A stretch of DNA of 57,949 bases from positions 1 to 57,949 of the forward strand of contig DASVDB010000140.1 in NCBI GenBank assembly GCA_036381315.1, read 5' to 3'. The notes under the pieces were generated by a model. It had not been told where the DNA came from. It saw only the letters and a program-made list of their open reading frames with translations, and ran no database searches. Shown piece by piece: positions 9,523 to 18,487 of this stretch; positions within the stretch are counted from its first letter, which is position 1, and each line of letters begins with the position of its first letter. The translations under genes were made by a program, and so were the position numbers. Source of the DNA: Bacilli bacterium (GTDB lineage: Bacteria; Bacillota; Bacilli; Paenibacillales; KCTC-25726).

Positions 9523-10140
9523 ATGGATTATCGGCAGCTGAAAGCGATTATTGAAGGATTGCTGTTCGTTTCCGGAGATGAGGGGCTTGACGCGCGGCAA
9601 ATCGCCGAAGTCGTTGAGCAGGATACCGCTCTTGTCATTGATTTGCTTAAGGACATGAAAAACGATTACGTCCGCGAGCACCGCGGCGTGCAACTTTTGG
9701 AACTTGCCGGCACTTACCAGTTGGCGACATTGCCGGCGCATGCGCCGTATTTCGAACGGCTGGCCGCTTCCCCCTCGCGTTCCACATTGTCGCAAGCCGC
9801 ATTGGAAACATTGGCGATCATCGCTTACAGGCAGCCGATCACGCGCGTGGAAATCGAGGAAATCCGCGGGGTGAAATCGGATCGCGCCATTCATACGCTG
9901 GCGGTGAAACAATTGATCTGCGAGGTGGGCCGCGCCGATGCGGTGGGCAAGCCCATTTTATACGGCACGTCAAAGGAGTTTCTCGATTATTTCGGTTTAA
10001 ACAGTTTGCGCGATTTGCCGGACTTTTCCGCGTTTGAAAACGGCGAAAATCTTGAGGAAGAAACGAGAATGCTGTTTGAAAAGCTTGACGAGCGCCAGCT
10101 GACGATCGATGATGTTGCCGCCGCCGCCGAAAAAACGTAA
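9523..10140 (+). CDS. scpB: Segregation and condensation protein B
   Basis: Accessory subunit of the SMC-ScpAB condensin. The 205-residue protein is built of winged-helix domains; the conserved segment ALETLAIIAYRQPITRVEIE lies near residues 90-110 and YGTSKEFLDYFGL near 145-157. It starts 4 bases after scpA, preceded by AGAGAGGGGG, so it is co-translated with scpA. Confidence 0.95.
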   Translation: MDYRQLKAIIEGLLFVSGDEGLDARQIAEVVEQDTALVIDLLKDMKNDYVREHRGVQLLELAGTYQLATLPAHAPYFERLAASPSRSTLSQAALETLAIIAYRQPITRVEIEEIRGVKSDRAIHTLAVKQLICEVGRADAVGKPILYGTSKEFLDYFGLNSLRDLPDFSAFENGENLEEETRMLFEKLDERQLTIDDVAAAAEKT

Positions 10141-10226
10141 CGGGCGCCCAAGCGCATGATATCAGGTTTGCTGAGCATAATAGGACTGCGGCTTCGTCGA
10201 ACTTATTTGCTAAAGGAACGTGAATC

Positions 10227-10910
10227 ATGTTCTGGCTATGGATCGTTGCGGCTGTTATCGCGCTTTTGGCGATGATTGTTTTTTTGGATCGGATCAAAAT
10301 CGAGCTAATGTTAAGCCGTGAGCACGATAATGACATAATGTTTGCCGATGTAAGGCTTTTGTTCGGAATCGTCCATATCCGCCGGAATATGCCGATGTTT
10401 GATTGGCTTGGCAAAGACAAGGGAATCGCGTTCAAGAGCGAAACGGTCAACCGCAACAACAACGAAACGACCGCTGAAAGCCGCGATTTGCTGAATCTTG
10501 ACGATCTGGAAAATCTTTGGCGCATAAGCAAAGCCATGAATGAATTAATCGCCGGGTTCGGCTCATGGTTTCTCCGCTTTTTGGCGCATGTCCGCTGCCA
10601 TTCGCTAACCTGGATGACCGAGATCGGTTTTGCCGACGCGGCGAAAACCGGCGTGGCGGTCGGTTTGGCCTGGAGTTTGAAATCTTCCGTCGCCGGTTTT
10701 ATCACGTCGCGCATTCGCATGCTCGCAAATCCGCGCATTACGGTAACGCCCAACTATGCGCATGCGCATTTCTCCACCAAAATGAGATGCCTGCTAACAG
10801 TGCGTCTTTTTTCTTTTCTTGTTGCCGGCATGTTGCTTCTCATCCGGGTGATGCGGGCGAAAAAGGGCGTGCGCAGGTTGCGGAAAATCGTAAAAACGCC
10901 CACGGGATGA
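10227..10910 (+). CDS. DUF2953 membrane protein (YtfI-like)
   Basis: Function unknown. The 227-residue protein has an N-terminal membrane segment (about residues 2-20), a soluble middle part and a second hydrophobic segment near 190-206 (LLTVRLFSFLVAGMLLLI) before a basic tail. The stretch AKTGVAVGLAWSLKSSV and the following PNPRI-like region are typical of DUF2953 proteins. In B. subtilis the relative ytfI precedes ytfJ (gerW), the same order as here, which suggests a role tied to sporulation. Confidence 0.8.
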   Translation: MFWLWIVAAVIALLAMIVFLDRIKIELMLSREHDNDIMFADVRLLFGIVHIRRNMPMFDWLGKDKGIAFKSETVNRNNNETTAESRDLLNLDDLENLWRISKAMNELIAGFGSWFLRFLAHVRCHSLTWMTEIGFADAAKTGVAVGLAWSLKSSVAGFITSRIRMLANPRITVTPNYAHAHFSTKMRCLLTVRLFSFLVAGMLLLIRVMRAKKGVRRLRKIVKTPTG

Positions 10911-10942
10911 CGTGTTGCCTTGCGTATAACCGAGGTCTGCAT

Positions 10943-10971
10943 ACATAAAAAGCTCCGGATTGGCCACACTA
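10943..10971 (+). promoter_or_regulatory. Possible forespore (sigma-F/G) promoter of gerW-sspH
   Basis: GGCCACACTA at 10962-10971 fits the GGNNANANTA form of forespore -10 elements at every fixed position. An ACATA at 10943-10947 (or GCATA at 10939-10943) could be the -35. Spacing is 14 or 18 bases, not ideal. Both downstream genes belong to forespore-expressed families. Confidence 0.4.
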
Positions 10972-11006
10972 ACCATGCGTATCTTACACCAGAGGAGGAA
11001 TAATGT

Positions 11007-11465
11007 ATGTCCGAACATCCGATACAAGGTCTTATGCAGACGGCAATGGAAAACATCAAGGAAATGGTCGACGTCAATACGATTGTCGGCGATCCGGTGG
11101 AGACGCCTGACGGCAGCGTTATTTTGCCGATTTCCCGGGTTGGTTTTGGGTTTGCCGCGGGCGGCAGCGATTTTGTCATTGAAAAAGGCGCGGAGAACGC
11201 GCAGCATCAAAACGATGCGCAAAACGCCAAGGTCGCGCTGCCCTTCGGCGGCGGCAGCGGCGGCGGCGTATCCATCAATCCGATCGCGTTTCTCGTGGTG
11301 AACAGTTCCGGCGTCAAGGTCGTGCCGTTGGACAATAACACCCACCTGGTGGAACGGATGATTGATCTGGCGCCGCAAGTGATGGAGAAAATCCAGGCGA
11401 TGGTCAAAGGGCAAAAAAATGCGAATTCCCAAGCATTGCAAACAAATTCCAATGTGGTCATGTAG
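11007..11465 (+). CDS. gerW: GerW family sporulation protein (YtfJ)
   Basis: Spore protein needed in B. subtilis for the germinant response; molecular role not established. The 152-residue protein has the family segments DVNTIVGDPVETPDG, PISRVGFGFAAGGSDF, a glycine-rich loop FGGGSGGGVSINPIAFLV and a C-terminal amphipathic helix. ATG 11007 follows GAGGAGG. It lies between the DUF2953 gene and sspH, with a forespore-like promoter upstream. Confidence 0.93.
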   Translation: MSEHPIQGLMQTAMENIKEMVDVNTIVGDPVETPDGSVILPISRVGFGFAAGGSDFVIEKGAENAQHQNDAQNAKVALPFGGGSGGGVSINPIAFLVVNSSGVKVVPLDNNTHLVERMIDLAPQVMEKIQAMVKGQKNANSQALQTNSNVVM

Positions 11466-11483
11466 CGGGAGGGCAATTAACTT

Positions 11484-11663
11484 ATGAACGTGCAACGAGC
11501 GAAGGAAATCGCGGCGTCTCCCGATATGAAGCATGTGACGTATAACGGTGAAGCGATTTATATCCAGCATGTGGATGAACAGAATGAAACGGCGAGAATT
11601 TATTCTTTAAACGATCGGCAGCATGAACAGGTTGTATCGGTGGACAGCCTGCAGGAACATTGA
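11484..11663 (+). CDS. sspH: Small acid-soluble spore protein, H type
   Basis: A 59-residue protein reading MNVQRAKEIAASPDMKHVTY... that matches the SspH family along its whole length (NVQRAKEI, SPDMK, YNGEAIYIQHVDE, ARIYSLND). SspH is a minor core protein of dormant spores. GGGAGGG lies upstream of ATG 11484. It follows gerW by 18 bases, so the two probably form one forespore transcript, which ends at the hairpin at 11682. Confidence 0.92.
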   Translation: MNVQRAKEIAASPDMKHVTYNGEAIYIQHVDEQNETARIYSLNDRQHEQVVSVDSLQEH

Positions 11664-11681
11664 GCGATCGCTTGTGTTTGG

Positions 11682-11704
11682 CGGTGGGGGACGAACCCCC
11701 ACCG
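11682..11704. terminator. Hairpin between convergent sspH and response-regulator genes
   Basis: CGGTGGGGG at 11682-11690 pairs perfectly with CCCCCACCG at 11696-11704 around ACGAA. It lies between converging genes and may end both, but neither side has a clear T-run. Confidence 0.5.
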
Positions 11705-11727
11705 TTGCTTATGCGCCTTTCCGATTA

Positions 11728-13344
11728 TCAGTTGCCTTTGCGGGAGGCCGCTCCCGCGGAGCCGTAACTTTTCACGCGGTATTCGGTTGGGGTGAGGCCG
11801 ATGATTTTTTTGAATACCTGGGTAAAATAGCGGGCGTCCTGATATCCCACCAAAGGTCCGATCTGGTACACTTTTACGTCGGGGTTGCGCAGGATTTCGC
11901 ACGCCTTTTCGATCCGGTATTTTGTCAAGTATTCCAAAAAAGTCAAGCCTGTTTCCTGTTTAAACAGCACGCAAAAATAGCTGCAGCTTAAACCCACGAA
12001 TTCGGCGGCTTCGTCGACGCTCATATCGTAGTAATACCGGCTGGCGATAAATTCGCGGGCTTTTTCAATCAATGCGCGGCTGCTTTCCTCGTTGCCTTTT
12101 TCGACATTTTGCGCGATCATGTTGCCGAAATATTCGGCAAATCGAAAGATCATCTCCGCGAGATTGTCCGCGGCGAAAATGATATCCATCACATAATTCG
12201 CGTTCGATTCCGAATGGATGCGCAGATTTTCCGCTTCCCGCTGCAAAACGACGACCATTTGCAACATGGTGTTTACGGCCTGCTCTTTCGAAAGCGCGTT
12301 TTGCCGCAGGTGTTCGTGCAGCTTTTCCGCCGTCTCGCGCAAACGCTGGGCGTTCATGGTGTGCAAAGCCTGGACCAGTTCGTTTTCGATCGCTTTCGGA
12401 TAATCGGTTGCGCCGTTTATCACAGGCACATCGGCGGTATAAATTTTTTTGCCCGGTTCGAAAAATTTTTGCAGCAATGCCGTTTGCGCATCCGCATAAC
12501 TGGCGCTTAATTGGTCAAGCCCGCGAAATTTGCCGCTGATGCCGACCGAGCAAAGCAGTTTCGTGAATTTATGAATGACCCCGATCAGTTCACGGCCGTA
12601 TTCGACCAATTCATCGCGCGTTTTATTTTGAAAAATCATGATCCATTCGCCCCGATGAAACGGAAACATCGTAAAGCAGTCTTTTTTCTCTCCGAATTCC
12701 GCCAAAATATTGCCGATCGCAAACAGCCACAATTTGACCTCGTCCTGATTCCAGCGTTTGGCGGCCAGATCGTCTTGATCAATGAGGATGATCATCGTAT
12801 GGTAAGGATGCTCCAGTTCCCAATTTTCCAGCCAATAGGAATGTTTGCTGTCCGCCGCCCTGCCTTCGATCAAATCGACAAACATGCGTTCGCGAACGAG
12901 CGTGGACAGCGATTGCATCGATTTTCGCAAAATTTCCGTCTCGCGCTTCTGCAAGCGGGTTTTGTCCAATTTCGCTTTCGCTTTCAGCAAAACTTTGTGC
13001 AATTCCTCGTGGTCAATCGGCTTGAGCAAATAGTCGAAGGCGCCGAACCGCATTGCTTCGCGGGCATAACTGAACTCCGAATATCCGCTCAGAAAAATAA
13101 AGATGACGCCGGGATATTCTTTCAGGATTTCCTTCATAAAAAAAATTCCGTCCATGGAGGGCATGCGGATGTCGCTTATGATGATGTCGGGCTTCAACTG
13201 CCTCGCCATCAACAGCGCTTCTTCGCCGTTTGCGGCATCGCCGACAATATCGATTTGCAATTGTTCCCAAGGCAGGGCGATTTTCAAACTGCGGAGAATG
13301 ATCGGTTCATCATCAACCAGCATAATCTGATATCTGTTTTCCAT
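11728..13344 (-). CDS. AraC-type response regulator (YesN-like)
   Basis: DNA-binding output of the neighbouring kinase. The 538-residue protein has an N-terminal receiver domain (LVDDEP at 9-14, phospho-acceptor D58 in ISDIRMPSMDG, conserved K in LLKPIDH), a long middle region of unknown fold, and a C-terminal AraC/XylS double helix-turn-helix (about the last 100 residues: MSVDEAAEFVGLSCSYFCVLFK and VYQIGPLVGYQDARYFTQVFKK). This layout is typical of YesN-type regulators paired with YesM kinases. It probably activates the sugar ABC operon of which it is the last gene. Confidence 0.93.
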   Translation of the reverse strand: MENRYQIMLVDDEPIILRSLKIALPWEQLQIDIVGDAANGEEALLMARQLKPDIIISDIRMPSMDGIFFMKEILKEYPGVIFIFLSGYSEFSYAREAMRFGAFDYLLKPIDHEELHKVLLKAKAKLDKTRLQKRETEILRKSMQSLSTLVRERMFVDLIEGRAADSKHSYWLENWELEHPYHTMIILIDQDDLAAKRWNQDEVKLWLFAIGNILAEFGEKKDCFTMFPFHRGEWIMIFQNKTRDELVEYGRELIGVIHKFTKLLCSVGISGKFRGLDQLSASYADAQTALLQKFFEPGKKIYTADVPVINGATDYPKAIENELVQALHTMNAQRLRETAEKLHEHLRQNALSKEQAVNTMLQMVVVLQREAENLRIHSESNANYVMDIIFAADNLAEMIFRFAEYFGNMIAQNVEKGNEESSRALIEKAREFIASRYYYDMSVDEAAEFVGLSCSYFCVLFKQETGLTFLEYLTKYRIEKACEILRNPDVKVYQIGPLVGYQDARYFTQVFKKIIGLTPTEYRVKSYGSAGAASRKGN

Positions 13345-13365
13345 TGGGCAATCATTCCTCCAAGG

Positions 13366-14712
13366 TTAATGTTTTCCGTCTTGCACCAGACTCCGGTAGA
13401 GTTCAAGGGACTCCTGCAATTTTGCCAAAACCGCCTCCGGAGTGGTTGTTTGGTCGATCAAATCTTTCACTACCTCAAGGAAGGTCTGCTTGACCTCGGG
13501 AGGCAAAATGTTGTCATATGGTATAAACGTATGTTTGGAGTGTTCGATCAAATCGATTACTTGCGGGAAGATCGGGCCGGTTTTGGCGGCGTCGAAAGAA
13601 ATGTTCATCGACGGGATGCGCATAGCCTCGTACACCAGCTCCCGTTGCACTTCTTCGGTATAAATCGCTTTTAACAATTCCTCGGCGGCTTTTAGCCTGG
13701 CTCCCTTCAGATTGGCTGACAGGCCGATGCCAAACGTATATCCGCCGGCCAGCGCTCCGGCGTCTTCTTTGCCGACGGGCGCAACGGGGAAATTGACGAC
13801 GCCGACCTCGTCGCGGAATAAAAGGTCCGCATTGTTGCCTTGAAACAGCCCGATATCCCAACTGCCGTTCAAATACATGGCCGCTTTGCGGCTTGTAAAC
13901 AAATTGACCGCGTATTCCTTGGTCAATTCGTTGGCGCCGTCCGGAAAAGCGCCCAGTTCGATCAGTTTGGCGAAGTCTTTTGTCGCCTGCAAATAATCGG
14001 CGTTTACAAAACTGCCGTCTTTCGTCAAAATATTTTCGATCCGTTCATTGCCGCCGTATCGCTGCAAAAAATAGTGATAGAAGATTGCGCCTGTCCAGCG
14101 GTCTTTGTTTTGCAAGGCAAACGGGATATAGCCGGCTTTCTTTAAAACGGGGATGGCTGCAAACAAATCATCTATCGTTTTGGGCGGGTTCAAGTGCAAT
14201 GAGGCAAAGATTTTTTTGTTGTAGTAAAGCGGTTCGGCGTTTCCTTCCATAGGCAGTCCGTAGACTTTATTGTGAAACGTCCACAAATCAAGATTTTTGA
14301 AAGCGGATTTTAACCCGTTTTGCTCGAGAAAATCCGTCAGGTCGACCAATCTTCCGGCGCGGACGTACGGTTCAATTTCGCCGCCTCCGAACAACGGAAT
14401 GATGTCCGGCGGATTGCCGGCTACCATTTCGCTTTTCAATTTTTGTTCCCGGTAGATGGTTTGGTTCATGCCTTCAAATTCTATTTTCACATGCGGATGC
14501 GTGGTTTCGAAATTGTTGATAACGGCTTCAATCGTGTTCGCCACTTTCAGATCGTGTTCGTCAACCCAGAAATGCCGAAAACTCAAGGTGATTTTTTCCT
14601 GTTGCGGCATATCGGCGCCGGATTGATCGGCGCAGCCGGAAACGGCAACGGAAGCGAGCAGGGAAAGGGCCAGCGCCGCTAGTTTGATTCGGATCAATGG
14701 TTTGCGTTGCAT
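13366..14712 (-). CDS. Second extracellular sugar-binding lipoprotein, within the two-component gene pair
   Basis: ABC-type carbohydrate-binding protein anchored in the membrane by lipid. From ATG 14712 it has 448 residues: signal peptide, lipobox VSGC (C27), then a family 1 solute-binding fold with LSFRHFWVDEHD, NNFETTHPHVKIEFEG, DIIPLFGGGE, YGLPMEGNAEPLYYNKKIF and MYLNGSWDIGLF. An ATG six bases upstream (14718) overlaps the kinase stop as ATGA, but GGAGG is spaced better for 14712. It lies between the kinase and regulator genes and differs from the binding protein at 18488. It may deliver ligand to the sensor rather than to the transporter. Confidence 0.88.
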   Translation of the reverse strand: MQRKPLIRIKLAALALSLLASVAVSGCADQSGADMPQQEKITLSFRHFWVDEHDLKVANTIEAVINNFETTHPHVKIEFEGMNQTIYREQKLKSEMVAGNPPDIIPLFGGGEIEPYVRAGRLVDLTDFLEQNGLKSAFKNLDLWTFHNKVYGLPMEGNAEPLYYNKKIFASLHLNPPKTIDDLFAAIPVLKKAGYIPFALQNKDRWTGAIFYHYFLQRYGGNERIENILTKDGSFVNADYLQATKDFAKLIELGAFPDGANELTKEYAVNLFTSRKAAMYLNGSWDIGLFQGNNADLLFRDEVGVVNFPVAPVGKEDAGALAGGYTFGIGLSANLKGARLKAAEELLKAIYTEEVQRELVYEAMRIPSMNISFDAAKTGPIFPQVIDLIEHSKHTFIPYDNILPPEVKQTFLEVVKDLIDQTTTPEAVLAKLQESLELYRSLVQDGKH

Positions 14713-14714
14713 GG

Positions 14715-16493
14715 TCATTCCTCCCGGGGAGTGGTTGGCGCCTGGCCGACATCGTCGATCGGCGATTCGATCAGCGGCAGGCGAATGCGAACGGTTGTGC
14801 CGTCGTGCGGCGACGAGCAAATCATGATGCCGTAAGGGCTCCCAAAGCGGATGCGGATGCGTTCATGCACATTTTTCAATCCGACGCCCTTATGGTAATA
14901 TTTTTTCGCTCCGGTCAGCGAATTTTCCGATAAGCTGCGCAGCGTTTCATTGTCGAAACCCAGGCCGTTGTCGATTACGTCAATCACGATGTTGGCGTGA
15001 TATCTCCTTGCGCGAATCAACAGTTTGCCGACGCCGTGCATCGGCTCGATTCCGTGGTAGAGCGCGTTTTCCACGATCGGCTGGACAAACAGCTTTTGCG
15101 TCAATACGTTGCCGAGTTCCTCCGGCAAATCAATTTCGTATTCGAATTTGTCTTCAAATCGGAACTTCTGGATCGCAAGATAGTGCTTGACGTGTTCCAT
15201 TTCCATGGACAGCGGAATCAACTCCGGACTGTCGCTGATGCTGATGCGCAGCAACCGGCCCAGGGACACGACCATTTTGCTGATTTCTTTGTTGCCGTGA
15301 ATAATCGCCAACGAGTTGATCGACTCTAATGAATTGTAGATAAAATGAGGGTTGATTTGCGCCACCAGCGCCTGCATTTCCGCTTCCTTCTTGCGTTGTT
15401 GCTCCTGTTCGACGGTGCTGATCAATTCCTTGATTTGCCCGCTCATGCGATTGAATCCGTCAACCAGCATCGTGCTTTCGTCTTTCCCCAGTTTGATGTC
15501 GGATTTAACCGGGATGACCGGGTTGAAGATCCCTTGCTCGACCCGTTTCATGCCTTTTACCACGCGGCTGATCGCCTTTACCAGTTTCGATATGAACAAG
15601 AGGTCGAAGGCGAGGGCGGTTAAGAGGGAGAATGCCAACAGCGCCAGCGTGATATTGCGAATTTTCGCCGATTCGGAGCGCAGCGCGCGAAACGAGGTTT
15701 CCGCCACCAAATACCAATTCTCGTTAAAAGAAGGCACGACCGTAATAAAAGATTTTTCGCCTTGATACGTTTCGATATACGAGTTTTTCGCGTTTTGGCC
15801 GAAATGCAGCGGCAACCGGTCTTTGCCTCCAAAGTAACGGCCGGATTTGCTGAAAATAATATCTCCGTTTTTATTTACGAGCAAAATGTCCCCTTGTTTC
15901 AAAATGGAAGCTTCCCAAAACACTTGTTCCAAAATGTCGGGTTTGACAGTCAAAACCAGCATGCCGATATCTTCCAGCGAATAATAATCTTTCACGGTGC
16001 GGGCGAACGTGAGATAGCGCGGCTCGGCCAACGCGTCATTTTCATACGGGCCCAGCCACAGCGGTTTGCCGTTCAAATTTTTCATCTCTTTGTACCAGGG
16101 CTGCTTGACAATCACGCTGAAACTGCTTGTCAGCGCAGGATTGGTTGTGTACAGCAGGCGAGTTTTCGAATACAGCGAAAGCGAAATAATCCGGGGATGA
16201 GAAAGGAACAGGTTGTTTAATTCCTGTTCCTCGCTGTCGGAGATGGCGGAAATATCTCGTTTTAACATTTTTTGCACGACCGGCTGCACGATCCCGACAT
16301 CGGTCACCGAGTTGATTTGATTTAAGGCGTAATTCAGTTTCCGGTCGGTTTCCTGAAGCGAAACTTTGTAAAAATCGCTCGTTTTCTTTTCGATCGTTTC
16401 GGAGAAGGTCAGGTAGGAAATGACCCCCAGCGCAATTACGGGAGCAAAGACTAGCATAATAATGGCGATCATGAATTTGCCTCTGAGCGTCAT
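14715..16493 (-). CDS. YesM-type sensor histidine kinase
   Basis: Membrane sensor kinase. It starts with a membrane helix (about residues 8-30), followed by an extracytoplasmic region of roughly 250 residues resembling a double-Cache sensor, a second helix (about 280-302), a HAMP linker, then a His_kinase domain with the phospho-acceptor in QINPHFIYNSLES (H383) and a HATPase with NALYHGI and DNGLGF. I chose ATG 16493; a GTG three codons upstream (16502) is also possible, with GGAGG close to both. The stop overlaps the start of the second binding-protein gene. Confidence 0.92.
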   Translation of the reverse strand: MTLRGKFMIAIIMLVFAPVIALGVISYLTFSETIEKKTSDFYKVSLQETDRKLNYALNQINSVTDVGIVQPVVQKMLKRDISAISDSEEQELNNLFLSHPRIISLSLYSKTRLLYTTNPALTSSFSVIVKQPWYKEMKNLNGKPLWLGPYENDALAEPRYLTFARTVKDYYSLEDIGMLVLTVKPDILEQVFWEASILKQGDILLVNKNGDIIFSKSGRYFGGKDRLPLHFGQNAKNSYIETYQGEKSFITVVPSFNENWYLVAETSFRALRSESAKIRNITLALLAFSLLTALAFDLLFISKLVKAISRVVKGMKRVEQGIFNPVIPVKSDIKLGKDESTMLVDGFNRMSGQIKELISTVEQEQQRKKEAEMQALVAQINPHFIYNSLESINSLAIIHGNKEISKMVVSLGRLLRISISDSPELIPLSMEMEHVKHYLAIQKFRFEDKFEYEIDLPEELGNVLTQKLFVQPIVENALYHGIEPMHGVGKLLIRARRYHANIVIDVIDNGLGFDNETLRSLSENSLTGAKKYYHKGVGLKNVHERIRIRFGSPYGIMICSSPHDGTTVRIRLPLIESPIDDVGQAPTTPREE

Positions 16494-16574
16494 CGATCCC
16501 ACATCCTCCGAATGCTTTCATCCAATTACAATTATTCGTTAAATTGTGACCTTTTTCAATACAAATCTCACAAT

Positions 16575-17426
16575 TTACGCTTTTACAGCCCCGGAAGTCA
16601 GACCCGAAATGAACCAGCGGTTGAACAGCAAAAAGACGAGCAAAAGCGGAAGCGTAGCCGTAAACGTGGCCGCCATCACCATCCCGTAGTCGACGCCGTC
16701 GCGGTTGTACAACAACTGCCTGAGCGTCATTTGCAGCGTGAAATGCTCTTGCGATTTCAAAACGACAAGCGGCCACATAAAATCGTTCCAGACATACATA
16801 AAGGTGAAAATGCCAAGTGTGGACAATGCCGGAGTGATAATCGGCAAAATGATCCGCCAAAAGATGCGAAAATGGCTGCAGCCGTCGATGCGCCCTGCTT
16901 CGATCAGATCATTGCTCACCGCCGCTTCGATATATTGGCGCATCCAAAAGATGCCGAACGCGTTCACCATGCCGGGCACGATAATGGCTTTGAAATCGTC
17001 GATCCAATGCAGTTTGGCCATGATGATATAGTTGGGCAGCAAACTGAGCTGCTGCGGCACAAACAGTGTTCCGAGCACCAGAATGAACAAGCTTCGCTTC
17101 AGCGGAAATTCGTATTTGGCAAAGGCAAACCCCGCCAATGCGCAAAAGAACAAGACAAACACCGTCTCCAAAGAAGCGAGGATAAAGGAATTATACATTG
17201 AACGGAAAAATAAAATGCGCTCGATTACTTTTTCCATGTTGGTGAGCAACAGATTGCCCCACACAAGTTTTGGCGGAATATGGAACACGGCGCTGCGATC
17301 GTTCGTTCCGACGACAAACATCCAATAGAAAGGAAATGCCGACATAATGGCGCCCAGCCATAAGATCAAATACAAAATCGTTTTTTGTAAAAATCCCGGC
17401 TTTTCGCCGACTGCTACAGTATTCAT
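16575..17426 (-). CDS. Carbohydrate ABC transporter permease (MalG-like)
   Basis: One half of the sugar transporter membrane pore. The 283-residue protein has about six membrane segments; the cytoplasmic EAA loop reads EAGRIDGCSHFRIFWRIILP and docks the ATPase. The start overlaps the stop of the partner permease gene (ATGA at 17423-17426). No ATPase gene lies in the cluster, so a shared MsmX-type ATPase encoded elsewhere is likely. Confidence 0.95.
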   Translation of the reverse strand: MNTVAVGEKPGFLQKTILYLILWLGAIMSAFPFYWMFVVGTNDRSAVFHIPPKLVWGNLLLTNMEKVIERILFFRSMYNSFILASLETVFVLFFCALAGFAFAKYEFPLKRSLFILVLGTLFVPQQLSLLPNYIIMAKLHWIDDFKAIIVPGMVNAFGIFWMRQYIEAAVSNDLIEAGRIDGCSHFRIFWRIILPIITPALSTLGIFTFMYVWNDFMWPLVVLKSQEHFTLQMTLRQLLYNRDGVDYGMVMAATFTATLPLLLVFLLFNRWFISGLTSGAVKA

Positions 17427-18388
17427 TTCGCACCTCCCAAAGACGACCCGGAAGAGCCCAGTCTGTTCGTAATCATCAGGTTGATCAGCGAAAATATGAT
17501 CGTAAACAGGAACAATACGACGGCGGTCGCGGCAGCCGTCCCGAAGTATGAATTGGTAAAGGCTTCGCGATACAGGTAGATGACCATCGTAATCCCTTCC
17601 GGCCGCGTCGCGCCCGTACCCGATGTTCCGAGAAAGACGAACGGCTCGGTAAACAACTGCAAGCTGCCGATCGTGGACGTCAAAATGGTAAACAGAATAA
17701 ACGGTTTTAACAGCGGGATCGTGATTTTGAACAACGCGTCGCGCGAGTTTGCGCCGTCGATTTTGGCCGCTTCGTAAAGTTCCGGGGAAATGCTTTGCAA
17801 TCCGGCCAGGTAAATGATGGCGTTATATCCGGTCCAGCGCCAAAAAATCATGACGGCAATCGCGATTTTGACCCCCCACCAGCCGGAGTTCCACGCCACG
17901 TCCGTCGTTACGCCCAACCAGTCAAGCAGCATGTTGGCCATGCCCTGATTGCTGAAAATGACGCTGAAAACCAGCGTTACCGCGACAATGGACGTAATAT
18001 TCGGCAAAAAGTAGACGATCCTGAAAAAGTTCTTGAAGCGCACAATCGCCGAATTCAGCGCAACGGCGAGCAAAAGCGCGACAATCAGCTGCGGGACCGT
18101 GCCCATGATGCCCATGAGGATGGTGTTCATAAGCGATACCCAGAAGGTCGGGTCTTCAAAAATCAGGGCAAAGTTCTGGAACCCCACATATTTCATTGGC
18201 GAGATCGCGTTCCACTTGAAAAAGGACAAATAAAACGTGAAAAAAATCGGGTATACGCCAAAAATTAAAAACAGTATAAAGAAAGGCGAAATATATAAAT
18301 AGGCTGTTGAAGCGGTGCGTCTGCGCTCGGTCCAAAACGGGCGCTTGGGCGGTTTGCCAACGTTAGCTGCCACTATAGTCTGACTCAT
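17423..18388 (-). CDS. Carbohydrate ABC transporter permease (MalF-like)
   Basis: Partner pore subunit. The 321-residue protein has an N-terminal cytoplasmic tail, then about six membrane segments. The EAA loop is EAAKIDGANSRDALFKITIP. GGAGGTGG precedes ATG 18388. The order binding protein, MalF-like, MalG-like is standard for family 1 sugar importers. The sugar cannot be read from the sequence. Confidence 0.95.
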   Translation of the reverse strand: MSQTIVAANVGKPPKRPFWTERRRTASTAYLYISPFFILFLIFGVYPIFFTFYLSFFKWNAISPMKYVGFQNFALIFEDPTFWVSLMNTILMGIMGTVPQLIVALLLAVALNSAIVRFKNFFRIVYFLPNITSIVAVTLVFSVIFSNQGMANMLLDWLGVTTDVAWNSGWWGVKIAIAVMIFWRWTGYNAIIYLAGLQSISPELYEAAKIDGANSRDALFKITIPLLKPFILFTILTSTIGSLQLFTEPFVFLGTSGTGATRPEGITMVIYLYREAFTNSYFGTAAATAVVLFLFTIIFSLINLMITNRLGSSGSSLGGAK

Positions 18389-18421
18389 GGTCCACCTCCG
18401 TAATACCTTGCAATGTAAAGG

Positions 18422-18445
18422 GCACGGCGGGTTTCCCCGCCGTGC
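18422..18445 (-). promoter_or_regulatory. Intercistronic hairpin between binding protein and permeases
   Basis: GCACGGCGGG at 18422-18431 and CCCGCCGTGC at 18436-18445 form a perfect 10-bp stem with a 4-base loop. A 12-bp palindrome CGCAAGCTTGCG lies at 18473-18484, just after the binding-protein stop. No T-run follows on the minus strand. Such hairpins commonly protect binding-protein mRNA and lower permease expression. Confidence 0.6.
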
Positions 18446-18487
18446 ATGTGAGCTGTGTCATTCCATAAGCTGCGCAAGCTTGCGGAA

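Noticed and set aside
12511-13674. Long plus-strand open frame of 387 codons
   Set aside because: It lies antisense to the response-regulator and binding-protein genes, spans the gap between them, and has no ribosome site or family motif. The minus-strand genes are clearly real.
18422-18445. Terminator between the binding-protein and permease genes
   Set aside because: The stem is strong, but no T-run follows on the minus strand and the permeases need the upstream promoter. Recorded as an intercistronic hairpin instead.
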